This document shows positions 5,222-10,561 of a DNA stretch of 10,561 nt, in pieces (within the stretch, counting starts at the first letter, position 1; the number at the start of each line of letters is the position of its first letter). The notes under the pieces were generated by a model. It saw only the letters and a list, made by a program, of their open reading frames with translations. It searched no databases and was not told where the DNA came from. The position numbers were made by a program, and so were the translations under genes. The stretch covers positions 1 through 10,561 of the forward strand of contig CAZJUC010000105.1 of assembly GCA_964549065.1 (NCBI GenBank). The letters run 5' to 3'. This stretch comes from Sva-07 sp964549065. GTDB lineage: Bacteria; Actinomycetota; Acidimicrobiia; Acidimicrobiales; Ilumatobacteraceae.

Positions 5222-5582
5222 ATGGCAGCGAAGAAGGCACCCGCGAAGAAGAAGGCACCGGCCAAGAAGGCGCCTGCGAAGAAGAAGGCACCAGCGAAGA
5301 AGGCGCCTGCGAAGAAGAAGGCACCGGCCAAGAAGGCGCCTGCGAAGAAGAAGGCACCAGCGANNNNNNNNNNNNNNNNNNNNNNNNNNNNNNNNNNNNN
5401 NNNNNNNNNNNNNNNNNNNNNNNNNNNNNNNNNNNNNNNNNNNNNNNNNNNNNNNNNNNNNNNCGCCTGCGAAGAAGAAGGCACCAGCGAAGAAGGCGCC
5501 TGCGAAGAAGAAGGCACCAGCGAAGAAGGCGCCTGCGAAGAAGAAGGCACCGGCCAAGAAGGCCCCTGCCAAGAAGCGCTGA
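5222..5582 (+). CDS. Lysine/alanine/proline repeat protein, histone-H1/HupB-tail-like (interrupted by assembly gap)
   Basis: The ATG at 5222 opens a frame of almost pure repeats, MAA then KKAPAKKKAPA units of 11 residues. Four full units precede the gap. After it come the rest of a unit, two full units and the ending KKAPAKKR-stop (TGA 5580-5582). Each unit carries five lysines and no acidic residue. The 100 N shift the literal frame. Reading the far side in the repeat frame restores the same protein and a stop just before a hairpin. No folded domain is visible. The composition matches the disordered DNA-binding tails of mycobacterial HupB and bacterial H1-like proteins, so nucleoid binding is a reasonable inference. 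The gene starts 4 bp after the hup stop, with GGGTGAG overlapping that stop as a weak ribosome site, so co-expression with HU is likely. True length is unknown. Confidence 0.75.
5231..5581 (+). repeat. 33-bp tandem repeat array (KKAPAKKKAPA-coding)
   Basis: Units of 33 bp are nearly identical at the DNA level. Most variation is in the last two codons, CCA GCG versus CCG GCC; the first and last units also differ at Ala/Pro codons. Lysine is always AAG. Such uniformity suggests recent unit duplication and explains why the assembly broke here. Confidence 0.9.
5364..5463. other. Assembly gap of 100 N inside the repeat array
   Basis: Exactly 100 N, the conventional placeholder for a gap of unknown size. 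The last base before it is position 1 of a repeat unit and the first after it is position 8. The missing length should therefore be 6 + 33k bases if units are regular, not 100. Any reading frame running through the N run is unreliable. Confidence 0.95.
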
Positions 5583-5599
5583 CCTCGGTCAGCTTCGAT

Positions 5600-5636
5600 C
5601 GCGAGGAGAGGGGCCCCGGTGGCCCCTCTCGTCGCG
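5600..5636 (+). terminator. Strong GC-rich hairpin after the repeat gene
   Basis: GAGAGGGGCC (5606-5615) pairs perfectly with 5621-5630 around a 5-base loop. After one mismatch the stem extends by five more pairs (5600-5604 with 5632-5636). It starts 18 bp after the stop of the repeat gene. There is no T-run, as is common in high-GC Actinobacteria. It probably ends the hup-tail transcript and could act in both directions. Confidence 0.7.
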
Positions 5637-5641
5637 TTCGG

Positions 5642-5663
5642 CCGGAGCTCCTGCCGGCTCCGG
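5642..5663 (-). terminator. Hairpin after the PIG-L deacetylase gene
   Basis: CCGGAGC (5642-5648) and GCTCCGG (5657-5663) form a 7-bp stem with an 8-base loop, 50 bp beyond the stop of the minus-strand deacetylase. Together with the 5600-5636 hairpin it separates two convergent transcripts. No T-run is present, so the call is moderate. Confidence 0.45.
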
Positions 5664-5713
5664 TGCGTGAATCACACAGATCCGGTGGGTCCGTTCGTCG
5701 CCGAGCACTGGTG

Positions 5714-6496
5714 TCAGAGGTCCGCGATCAGCTTGAAGACCTCGGCGGCCTGCATGTCGAAGGGGCGCCCGAGATCGCCGAGGCGGTTGCGGATCCGCTG
5801 GCCGAATGCTGCGAGTTGCTCGTCGTCGACCGCCTTCATCGTCGACTCGAACTGGCTCTCGTGCGCGGCGAGCGCATCGAGCTTCGCATCGACGAACTCG
5901 GTGACGTCCTCGGCGTGGTCGGGCGTATCGGCCTCCCACAGCAGCAGGGCCGCAGGGCGGTGATGAGCGATGCCGTGGTCGCGGAAGAAATGTGGGTCGC
6001 GAGCGGCCACGATGCCCTCGCACGCCAAGAGGCCGGCATGACGGTGATCCGGATGAAGGCGGTAGCGCTTCCACGGATCGTGGCCGAGCACCACCTGCGG
6101 GCGCAGTTCGCGGATGATCCGTGCGACCTCCCCGCGGGTGGTCAGGTCGCTGTCGAGTTCGCCGTCGACCCGTCCGAGGAAGCGGACCTCGCCGGCGTTG
6201 GCGCCGGCCAGGCGACGCGCGGCCTCGCGCTGTTCGACCTGGCGGCGCGCAGCGAGCGTGGCGGCATCGACATCGGGATCCCACGTGCCCTTCGCTCCGT
6301 CGGTGCACACCAGGTGATGGACGACGCAACCGTCGGCTGCCCACTTCGCGAGCAGGGCCCCACAGCCGAACTCGACGTCGTCCGGGTGGGCCCCGATGGC
6401 GAGGGCACTGGTCGGTGTCGGCAGGTCGGTGGTCGCCGCAACGAGCTGTGCGGCCGTGTTCAGGGCGACGGGTTGGCCGGGTTCGTTGGCAGCCAT
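5714..6496 (-). CDS. PIG-L (LmbE) family zinc-dependent N-deacetylase
   Basis: 260 residues. The zinc-binding and catalytic motif AHPDD is at 36-40 (in ALAIGAHPDDVEFGCG), and the third-ligand region HPDHRH is at 148-153. CTDGAKGTWDPD (64-75) is also typical of the family. Members hydrolyse N-acetyl groups from sugar conjugates: GlcNAc-inositol in mycothiol synthesis, GlcNAc-malate in bacillithiol synthesis, and GlcNAc in antibiotics or GPI precursors. The D-D-V-E-F-G-C-G form resembles the BshB/LmbE branch more than MshB, but I would not name a substrate. The ATG at 6496 lies inside the end of fbiD, giving a 37-bp overlap, with GAAGG about 9 bp upstream. Co-translation with fbiD is likely. 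The first 30 residues precede the domain and look unstructured. Confidence 0.85.
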   Translation of the reverse strand: MAANEPGQPVALNTAAQLVAATTDLPTPTSALAIGAHPDDVEFGCGALLAKWAADGCVVHHLVCTDGAKGTWDPDVDAATLAARRQVEQREAARRLAGANAGEVRFLGRVDGELDSDLTTRGEVARIIRELRPQVVLGHDPWKRYRLHPDHRHAGLLACEGIVAARDPHFFRDHGIAHHRPAALLLWEADTPDHAEDVTEFVDAKLDALAAHESQFESTMKAVDDEQLAAFGQRIRNRLGDLGRPFDMQAAEVFKLIADL

Positions 6497-7071
6497 GACG
6501 GGAGCACCTTCGCGATCAGGGGGTGGGTGAGATCTCGCACGGTGTCGAGATCGAGCGACAATTCGGGGTCGGAGCGCACTTCGACCGGCACCGTCCGCGC
6601 TGCCAGGGCCTGGTCGAGATGGCGCGAGAACGAACCACCTCCGTACGCGGCACGCAACGGATGCGCAGCAGGGAACGACATCACATTGGTGCCGTCGTGG
6701 CGCCGGTCGGGCACCAGGGTGATGGTGCCTTCGCGCGCGACGTCGAGCAACGAGCCGGGCAACGCGAGGTCTGCGTGGCTGACGAGCACGTGGTCGAAGC
6801 CCTCGGCGACGATGTGGTCGACGCCGTCGTCGACGGCTCCGTTGAGGCCGAGTCCGGCACCCCAGATCACCTTCGCGCCCATCCGCCTCGCCCAGTCTGC
6901 GACCGGCTCGTCGTCGCAGGCGACGAACGTCGGCACCTCGGCCACGACGTCGAGCACCCCGCTGGCCATCCACTCGGCCAGCCGAGCCCGATCGGCGTTG
7001 CTGAGCACGCCGATGAGGCGACCCTTGGCCGCCGTGAATCGCTTGACCGGGACCAGGACGGCGAGACGCAC
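6460..7071 (-). CDS. fbiD: Phosphoenolpyruvate/2-phospho-L-lactate guanylyltransferase (F420 biosynthesis)
   Basis: 203 residues. Family motifs in order: PVKRFTAAKGRL (8-19), LGLNGAVDDG (74-83), VLVSHADLALP (95-105), PDRRHDGTNVM (121-131), YGGGSFSRHLDQA (143-155) and DLDT (174-177). This is the CofC/FbiD family of the nucleotidyltransferase fold. It joins GTP to phosphoenolpyruvate (FbiD, Actinobacteria) or 2-phospho-L-lactate (CofC, archaea) to make the activated side-arm precursor of coenzyme F420, in the cytosol. The organism therefore probably makes F420. The start is the GTG at 7071 (MRLAVLVPVKRF, the usual N-terminus), with TAGGGT 8 bp upstream and no well-placed Shine-Dalgarno. It is divergent from gpsA (99 bp apart) and overlaps the PIG-L gene. 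In M. tuberculosis fbiD (Rv2983) also lies beside a glycerol-3-phosphate dehydrogenase gene. Confidence 0.88.
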   Translation of the reverse strand: MRLAVLVPVKRFTAAKGRLIGVLSNADRARLAEWMASGVLDVVAEVPTFVACDDEPVADWARRMGAKVIWGAGLGLNGAVDDGVDHIVAEGFDHVLVSHADLALPGSLLDVAREGTITLVPDRRHDGTNVMSFPAAHPLRAAYGGGSFSRHLDQALAARTVPVEVRSDPELSLDLDTVRDLTHPLIAKVLPSWLPTNPANPSP

Positions 7072-7079
7072 TGACGTTC

Positions 7080-7085
7080 ACCCTA
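7080..7085 (-). promoter_or_regulatory. Candidate -10 box for fbiD (TAGGGT)
   Basis: On the minus strand TAGGGT is followed by 8 bases and the GTG start. The hexamer and placement are nearly the same as before the exonuclease gene. This suggests a leaderless or very short-leader transcript for fbiD and the PIG-L gene. No -35 is recognisable. Confidence 0.35.
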
Positions 7086-7117
7086 GGAGGGCAACGGCCC
7101 CGGTGGCGAGGTCGCAG

Positions 7118-7123
7118 TACAGT
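7118..7123 (+). promoter_or_regulatory. Candidate -10 box for gpsA (TACAGT)
   Basis: TACAGT fits the TANNNT pattern and would start transcription near 7130, giving a leader of about 40 bases that contains the purine-rich site before the gpsA ATG. The -35 area does not match any consensus I recognise. Confidence 0.35.
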
Positions 7124-7170
7124 GTCTCCGGCGCCGCACGCGACGCAGCGCTCGACGGGGGGATGGGGAC

Positions 7171-8175
7171 ATGAGTACATCGATCAACGTGGCGGTCATC
7201 GGCGCCGGCTCGTGGGGCACCACGGTGGCCGCGCTCGCCGCCGGCAACACGCCGACGGTGCTGTGGGCGCGACGCTCGTCACTGGCCGACGACATCAACG
7301 AGTCGCGCGTGAACGCCGAGTACCTGCCGACGTACACGCTCCCCGAGGAACTGCGCGCCACCGACTCGCTCGCCGACGCCGTGGCGCATGCCGACGTCGT
7401 CGTGATGGCGGTGCCGTCACACGGCTACCGCGACGTGGCCGTCGAAGCTGCTGCCTCGATCCGCCCGTGGGTGCCGGTGGTGTCGTTGTCGAAGGGCCTC
7501 GAACGGACCTCGTTGAAGCGGATGAGCGAGGTGACCGCCGACGCGATGCCCGGCCATCCCGTCGCCGTCCTGACCGGTCCGAACCTCGCCAAGGAGATCC
7601 TCAGCGGCCAGCCGGCTGCGAGCGTCGTCGCCATCGACGACGCCACCATCGCCAACGAGCTCCAGCGCATCTTCAGCCGCCCCAGTCTGCGCGTCTACAC
7701 CAACGCCGACGTCGTCGGTTGCGAGGTGGCCGGGGTGGTCAAGAACGTCATCGCGATCGCGGCCGGTATGGCCGAGGGCATGGGCTTCGGTGACAACACC
7801 CGCGCCACGCTCATCACCCGTGGTCTGGCCGAGATGACCCGGCTCGGGGTGGCGATGGACGGTCACCCCGAGACGTTCGCCGGGCTCGCCGGTATGGGCG
7901 ACCTGATCGCCACCTGCTCGTCGAAGCAGAGCCGCAACAACCAGGTCGGTCTGCAGCTCGGGCAGGGCAAGACCATCGAGGAGATCCTCGCCGCCACCAA
8001 CATGGTCGCGGAAGGGGTCAAGTCGTCGCCGAGCGTGCTGGACCTCGCGCGCCGGTACGGTGTCGAGATGCCGATCACCGAACAGGTCGTTGCGGTCTGT
8101 CACGAGCACCGTCCGGCCCCGGAAGCGCTCGCCGCGTTGATGCAGCGCAGCCGCAAGGGCGAATTCGACGCGTGA
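7171..8175 (+). CDS. gpsA: NAD(P)+-dependent glycerol-3-phosphate dehydrogenase
   Basis: 334 residues, the usual GpsA length. The Rossmann motif GAGSWGTTVA is at 11-20 (NVAVIGAGSWG). SLSKGLE is at 105-111 and GPNLAKEI at 136-143. Catalytic K191 sits in GVVKNVIAIAAGMAEGMGFGDNTRA, and GLAGMGDLIATC (238-249) and SRNN (254-257) bind substrate. The enzyme reduces dihydroxyacetone phosphate to sn-glycerol-3-phosphate, the backbone of membrane phospholipids. Purine-rich GGGG stretches lie just upstream of the ATG at 7171 and act as the ribosome site. The TGA overlaps the next gene's GTG by 4 bp, so gpsA, the 425-residue gene and rnhB look like one operon. Divergent from fbiD. Confidence 0.95.
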   Translation: MSTSINVAVIGAGSWGTTVAALAAGNTPTVLWARRSSLADDINESRVNAEYLPTYTLPEELRATDSLADAVAHADVVVMAVPSHGYRDVAVEAAASIRPWVPVVSLSKGLERTSLKRMSEVTADAMPGHPVAVLTGPNLAKEILSGQPAASVVAIDDATIANELQRIFSRPSLRVYTNADVVGCEVAGVVKNVIAIAAGMAEGMGFGDNTRATLITRGLAEMTRLGVAMDGHPETFAGLAGMGDLIATCSSKQSRNNQVGLQLGQGKTIEEILAATNMVAEGVKSSPSVLDLARRYGVEMPITEQVVAVCHEHRPAPEALAALMQRSRKGEFDA

Positions 8176-9449
8176 GCGCCCTCGGCCTCGACACCGCCGG
8201 TCTCGACGAGCCGGCCGCGGTCGCCCTGGTCGGTGTCACCGGCTCGCCGTGCCGGTCGTGGGTGTCGCTCGGTGGTGACGTCACGCCGTGGCGAGAGGCC
8301 GACGACTCGACCCTGCAGTGGTTCGTGGCCGCCGAGGACCGCTGGCACGTGCCGGCATCCGAACCTGCTGTTCGCCAGCGCCGAATCGAGGGAACCCCGG
8401 TGATCGAGACCCGTGTCCGGGTGCCGGAGGGCGACGCCGTTCAGCGGGTGTGGTCGGTGCCCGATGCCGGCGGGCTCACCGTTGTCGAGGTCGAGAACGC
8501 TTCGGCACTGCCGTTCGCCGTGGCGTTCGCCGGGGTGCGGGTGCTCACCGACCGTCCGCCCGCCGACGTACCCATCCAGGGGATCGACCTGCCGGACGGT
8601 GCGATCGTGTTGCCGGTGGCCCACAGCGCGACGGTACGCGTGGCGATCCCCCACGACCCCGATCGCTTCACCACCTGGGCGTTGCCGCCGCTGGCCCCCG
8701 CGATGGCGGTCGTACGGGGGTGGGAGACGGTCGTGCACCAGGCGAGCCGGCTCGTGCTCCCCGATGCCGGCCTCGGTGAAGCGGTCACGGCAGCGCGGAG
8801 TGATCTGCTGCTCGCCGGACCGGTCGACGCCGACGCCGACCCGATCGGATTCCTGCTCGATGTGGCCGAACTCGGCCGATTGGGCGACGGTGCCGATGTG
8901 TGGATGCCCGAGATCGTCGAACCGATCGCCTCGATCGCCCGCTCGGACGATGCCGAGGTCGAGTTGGCGCTGCGAGCCTGCGAACGTCTGGCGCTGTCGG
9001 CCGGAGACGACCGGGCGGCCGGCGACATCTCGCGACTGCGCCGGCGTCGAATCCGCGACGGGCGCAGTCCGGCGCCGTCGGCGAGTGGCCCGTCGTCGTT
9101 CTCCGATCTGCAGCGCGGTCGCTCGGTCGGTCGATTCGTCGCCCAGGTCGAGCAGCGTGTCGCCGACGAGGGCCGGTTGTTGCCGCTCGGTATCCCGCGC
9201 CGGTGGCTCGGCTCGAACTTCGAGGTGCACGGTGTGCCGACCGGGCCCCGCTCCACTGTCGGATTCGCCGTTCGGTGGCACGGCGAGCGCCCTGCGGTGC
9301 TGTGGGAGCAGCACGGCCCCTCGACCACGTTGACCGCGCCGGCGGTCGACGCCGACTGGTCGAGCGACGCCACGTCGGGAGAGACGCTGTGGGCGGCGCC
9401 GCCCCAGCCGAAGCGGATCGGGGTCAGCATCGACCTCGGCGATCGCTGA
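8172..9449 (+). CDS. Uncharacterised 425-residue protein between gpsA and rnhB
   Basis: I do not recognise a named family. The GTG at 8172 overlaps the gpsA stop (GTGA), with AAGGGCGA 9 bp upstream. There is no signal peptide, membrane segment or cysteine cluster (only C27 and C270). Residues 10-175 are rich in Val and turns and look like a beta-sandwich (for example VIETRVRVPEGDAVQRVWSV and GLTVVEVENASALPFAVAFAGVRV). Residues 200-285 look helical (GFLLDVAELGRLGDGADVWMPEIVEPIASIAR). A basic Ser/Pro linker lies at 286-312. Residues 340-425 are beta-rich (GFAVRWHGERPAVLWEQHGP, then LTAPAVDADWSSDATSGETLW). The last part recalls beta-domains accompanying actinobacterial glycoside hydrolases, but the helical middle is too short for a full (alpha/alpha)6 barrel and no catalytic acid is evident. 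A degenerate sugar-binding or hydrolase-like protein is a guess only. Codon use matches the neighbours. Confidence 0.8.
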   Translation: MSALGLDTAGLDEPAAVALVGVTGSPCRSWVSLGGDVTPWREADDSTLQWFVAAEDRWHVPASEPAVRQRRIEGTPVIETRVRVPEGDAVQRVWSVPDAGGLTVVEVENASALPFAVAFAGVRVLTDRPPADVPIQGIDLPDGAIVLPVAHSATVRVAIPHDPDRFTTWALPPLAPAMAVVRGWETVVHQASRLVLPDAGLGEAVTAARSDLLLAGPVDADADPIGFLLDVAELGRLGDGADVWMPEIVEPIASIARSDDAEVELALRACERLALSAGDDRAAGDISRLRRRRIRDGRSPAPSASGPSSFSDLQRGRSVGRFVAQVEQRVADEGRLLPLGIPRRWLGSNFEVHGVPTGPRSTVGFAVRWHGERPAVLWEQHGPSTTLTAPAVDADWSSDATSGETLWAAPPQPKRIGVSIDLGDR

Positions 9450-9456
9450 CGCCGCC

Positions 9457-10158
9457 GTGGGCCGGGTCGCCGTCCGACCGAAGCAGTCGAAGAAGCGGGC
9501 GCCGACGCGGGCGATCGAGAAGGAGTTGTGGGCGCGTGGCCACGACGTCGTCGTCGGTATCGACGAGGTCGGCCGGGGAGCGTGGGCAGGACCGTTGTCG
9601 GTGGGGGCGGCGATCCTGCCGCGCGACACCCGGGTGAACGGGGTCCGTGACTCGAAACTGCTCACGGAACGCGAGCGTGAGGCGCTGTTCGACAAGCTCG
9701 CCGACTGGTGCGTGGCGTGGTCGGTGGGCTCGGTGAGCCAGCTCGAGTGCGACCATCTCGGCATGTCGGCCGCGCAGAAGCTCGCCGCCCGTCGTGCGAT
9801 CGAGGGGCTCGGCGTCGTACCCGACGTGGCCGTCACCGACGGCAGCTGGGACTTCGTGTCGCCGGCAGTGCCCTCCGTGGAGCTGGCGGTGAAGGCCGAC
9901 CTGCGCTGTCTGAGTGTGGCGACGGCGAGCATCCTCGCCAAGGTGGTGCGTGACCGCGAGATGCGCGCGCTCGCCGAGAGCTATCCGCACTGGTCGTTCG
10001 ACACCAACAAGGGCTACCCCTGCCCGGTGCACAAGGCCGCGCTGCTCGGCTATGGCCCCTCGGCGATCCATCGCCGGAGCTGGGTGTTCATGGACAACTA
10101 CGTTCCGTGGACGGCCATTCGCCGCACCCCGCCCGCCGGCCAGTCCTCCCTCTTCTGA
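9457..10158 (+). CDS. rnhB: Ribonuclease HII
   Basis: 233 residues. The active-site acids are D36 and E37 in GIDEVGRGAWAGP, D128 in VAVTDGSWDF and D148 in VKADLRCLSVATASILAKVVRD. DSKLL (65-69) and the late SFDTNKGYPCPVHKAALLGYGPSAIHRRSW (180-209) are typical of bacterial RNase HII. The enzyme cuts RNA in RNA-DNA hybrids and 5' of single ribonucleotides misincorporated in DNA. The start is taken as the GTG at 9457, 7 bp after the previous stop; no Shine-Dalgarno is seen, which fits coupling. The first 25 residues are basic and not part of the catalytic fold. The protein ends GQSSLF, which resembles a beta-clamp-binding motif. Confidence 0.95.
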   Translation: MGRVAVRPKQSKKRAPTRAIEKELWARGHDVVVGIDEVGRGAWAGPLSVGAAILPRDTRVNGVRDSKLLTEREREALFDKLADWCVAWSVGSVSQLECDHLGMSAAQKLAARRAIEGLGVVPDVAVTDGSWDFVSPAVPSVELAVKADLRCLSVATASILAKVVRDREMRALAESYPHWSFDTNKGYPCPVHKAALLGYGPSAIHRRSWVFMDNYVPWTAIRRTPPAGQSSLF

Positions 10159-10168
10159 CGTCGTCGTG

Positions 10169-10192
10169 GGTCCCCGGGTCTCCGGCGGGACC
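10169..10192. terminator. Weak hairpin between rnhB and otsA
   Basis: GGTCCC (10169-10174) and GGGACC (10187-10192) can pair around a 12-base loop in the 38-bp gap between the convergent stops. It is short and has no T-run, so it is only a possible terminator. Confidence 0.3.
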
Positions 10193-10196
10193 AGGA

Positions 10197-10561
10197 TCAG
10201 GGCGCGGTGGCGACGAGTTGGGTCAGGAACCGGTCGGCCCAGCCCTGGACGTCGCTCTTGCGGATCTGGTCGCGCAGGCCCGCCATCCGATCCCGGCGCT
10301 CGTGGCGGTTCATCTCGACCGCGGTGACGATGGCCTGCTGCAGTGCGTGGTCGTCGTGTGGATTGACCTGCACGGCGTCGACGAGTTCGTCTGCGGCGCC
10401 GGCGAACTCGGACAGCACCAGGACGCCGTCGCCGTCGATGTGCGACGCCGCGTACTCCTTGGCCACCAGGTTCATGCCGTCACGGAACGGCGTGACCAAC
10501 ATGACATCGCCGGCGCGGTAGAGCGCGATCAGCTCGTCGAACGGCAGGGTCTGATACAGGT
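10197..10561 (-). CDS. otsA: Trehalose-6-phosphate synthase, C-terminal part (partial)
   Basis: 120 residues are visible, running in from the right edge to the TGA at 10197-10199. They read LYQTLPFDELIALYRAGDV, then MLVTPFRDGMNLVAKEYAAS, then GVLVLSEFAGAADEL. This is the strongly conserved C-terminal half of GT20 OtsA, including the D-G-M-N-L-V-A-K-E stretch that contacts the nucleotide sugar. OtsA joins a glucosyl donor (UDP-glucose in most bacteria) to glucose-6-phosphate to make trehalose-6-phosphate, which OtsB converts to the osmoprotectant trehalose. The tail ends soon after a basic helix (NRHERRDRMAGLRDQIRKSDVQGWADRFL), as in single-domain OtsA, so no OtsB phosphatase domain is fused. 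The N-terminus and promoter lie outside the window. It converges on rnhB. Confidence 0.92.
   Translation of the reverse strand, partial: LYQTLPFDELIALYRAGDVMLVTPFRDGMNLVAKEYAASHIDGDGVLVLSEFAGAADELVDAVQVNPHDDHALQQAIVTAVEMNRHERRDRMAGLRDQIRKSDVQGWADRFLTQLVATAP

Noticed and set aside
5231..5581. Possible CRISPR array, because of regular direct repeats.
   Set aside because: Units are contiguous with no unique spacers, are read in one frame as KKAPAKKKAPA, and have a coding start and stop.
5222..7174. A long plus-strand open frame of about 650 residues running from the repeat gene through the gap to 7174.
   Set aside because: It exists only because the 100-N placeholder shifts the frame. After the gap it reads low-complexity ACEEEGTSEEG and then the antisense of the PIG-L and fbiD genes. 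The repeat frame stops at 5582.
8100..9941. A 613-residue minus-strand open frame opposite the 425-residue gene and rnhB.
   Set aside because: The product is Arg/Ser/Pro/Thr-rich shadow sequence and overlaps the unmistakable RNase HII frame.

Overview
The window is GC-rich DNA with dense gene packing, many GTG starts and 4-bp GTGA overlaps. It carries actinobacterial marker families: PafB/PafC WYL regulators, a WhiB iron-sulfur protein, a PIN-PhoH protein and an F420-pathway FbiD/CofC. The overall look suggests Actinomycetota, perhaps a marine Acidimicrobiia of the Ilumatobacter type. That finer placement is an impression from protein wording, not a computed result. A run of exactly 100 N inside a 33-bp tandem repeat shows a scaffolded draft assembly.

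Layout. Positions 1-80 hold the last codons of an aldehyde dehydrogenase. Next come pafB and pafC (148-2150, plus strand, overlapping by 4 bp), paired regulators of the LexA-independent DNA-damage response in mycobacteria. Converging on them is a minus-strand series: a PIN-PhoH ATPase (phoH2-like, 3249-4658), a WhiB-like protein (2771-3130) and a DEDDh exonuclease (2154-2726). A 280-bp divergent intergenic region with a strong imperfect dyad separates phoH from an HU gene (4939-5217). Four bases after HU begins a separate gene made only of lysine/alanine/proline repeats (5222-5582, interrupted by the gap). It looks like a detached mycobacterial-HupB-style tail. Two GC-rich hairpins follow.

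Then fbiD/cofC and a PIG-L deacetylase lie on the minus strand with a 37-bp overlap. They diverge from gpsA, an uncharacterised 425-residue protein and rnhB on the plus strand, which are tightly coupled. The window ends in the C-terminal part of trehalose-6-phosphate synthase (otsA, minus strand). The association of hup, fbiD and gpsA recalls the M. tuberculosis hupB-mutT1-ppk1-fbiD-gpdA2 neighbourhood.

Themes: DNA-damage and genome-maintenance genes (pafBC, DEDDh exonuclease, HU, RNase HII), an RNA-processing ATPase, and core metabolism (F420, phospholipid precursor, trehalose). I see no mobile element, CRISPR array, tRNA or rRNA, and no convincing new defence or biosynthetic system. The most distinctive items are the detached basic tail gene beside HU, several -10-like boxes placed for leaderless starts, and dyads upstream of pafB and between phoH and hup.
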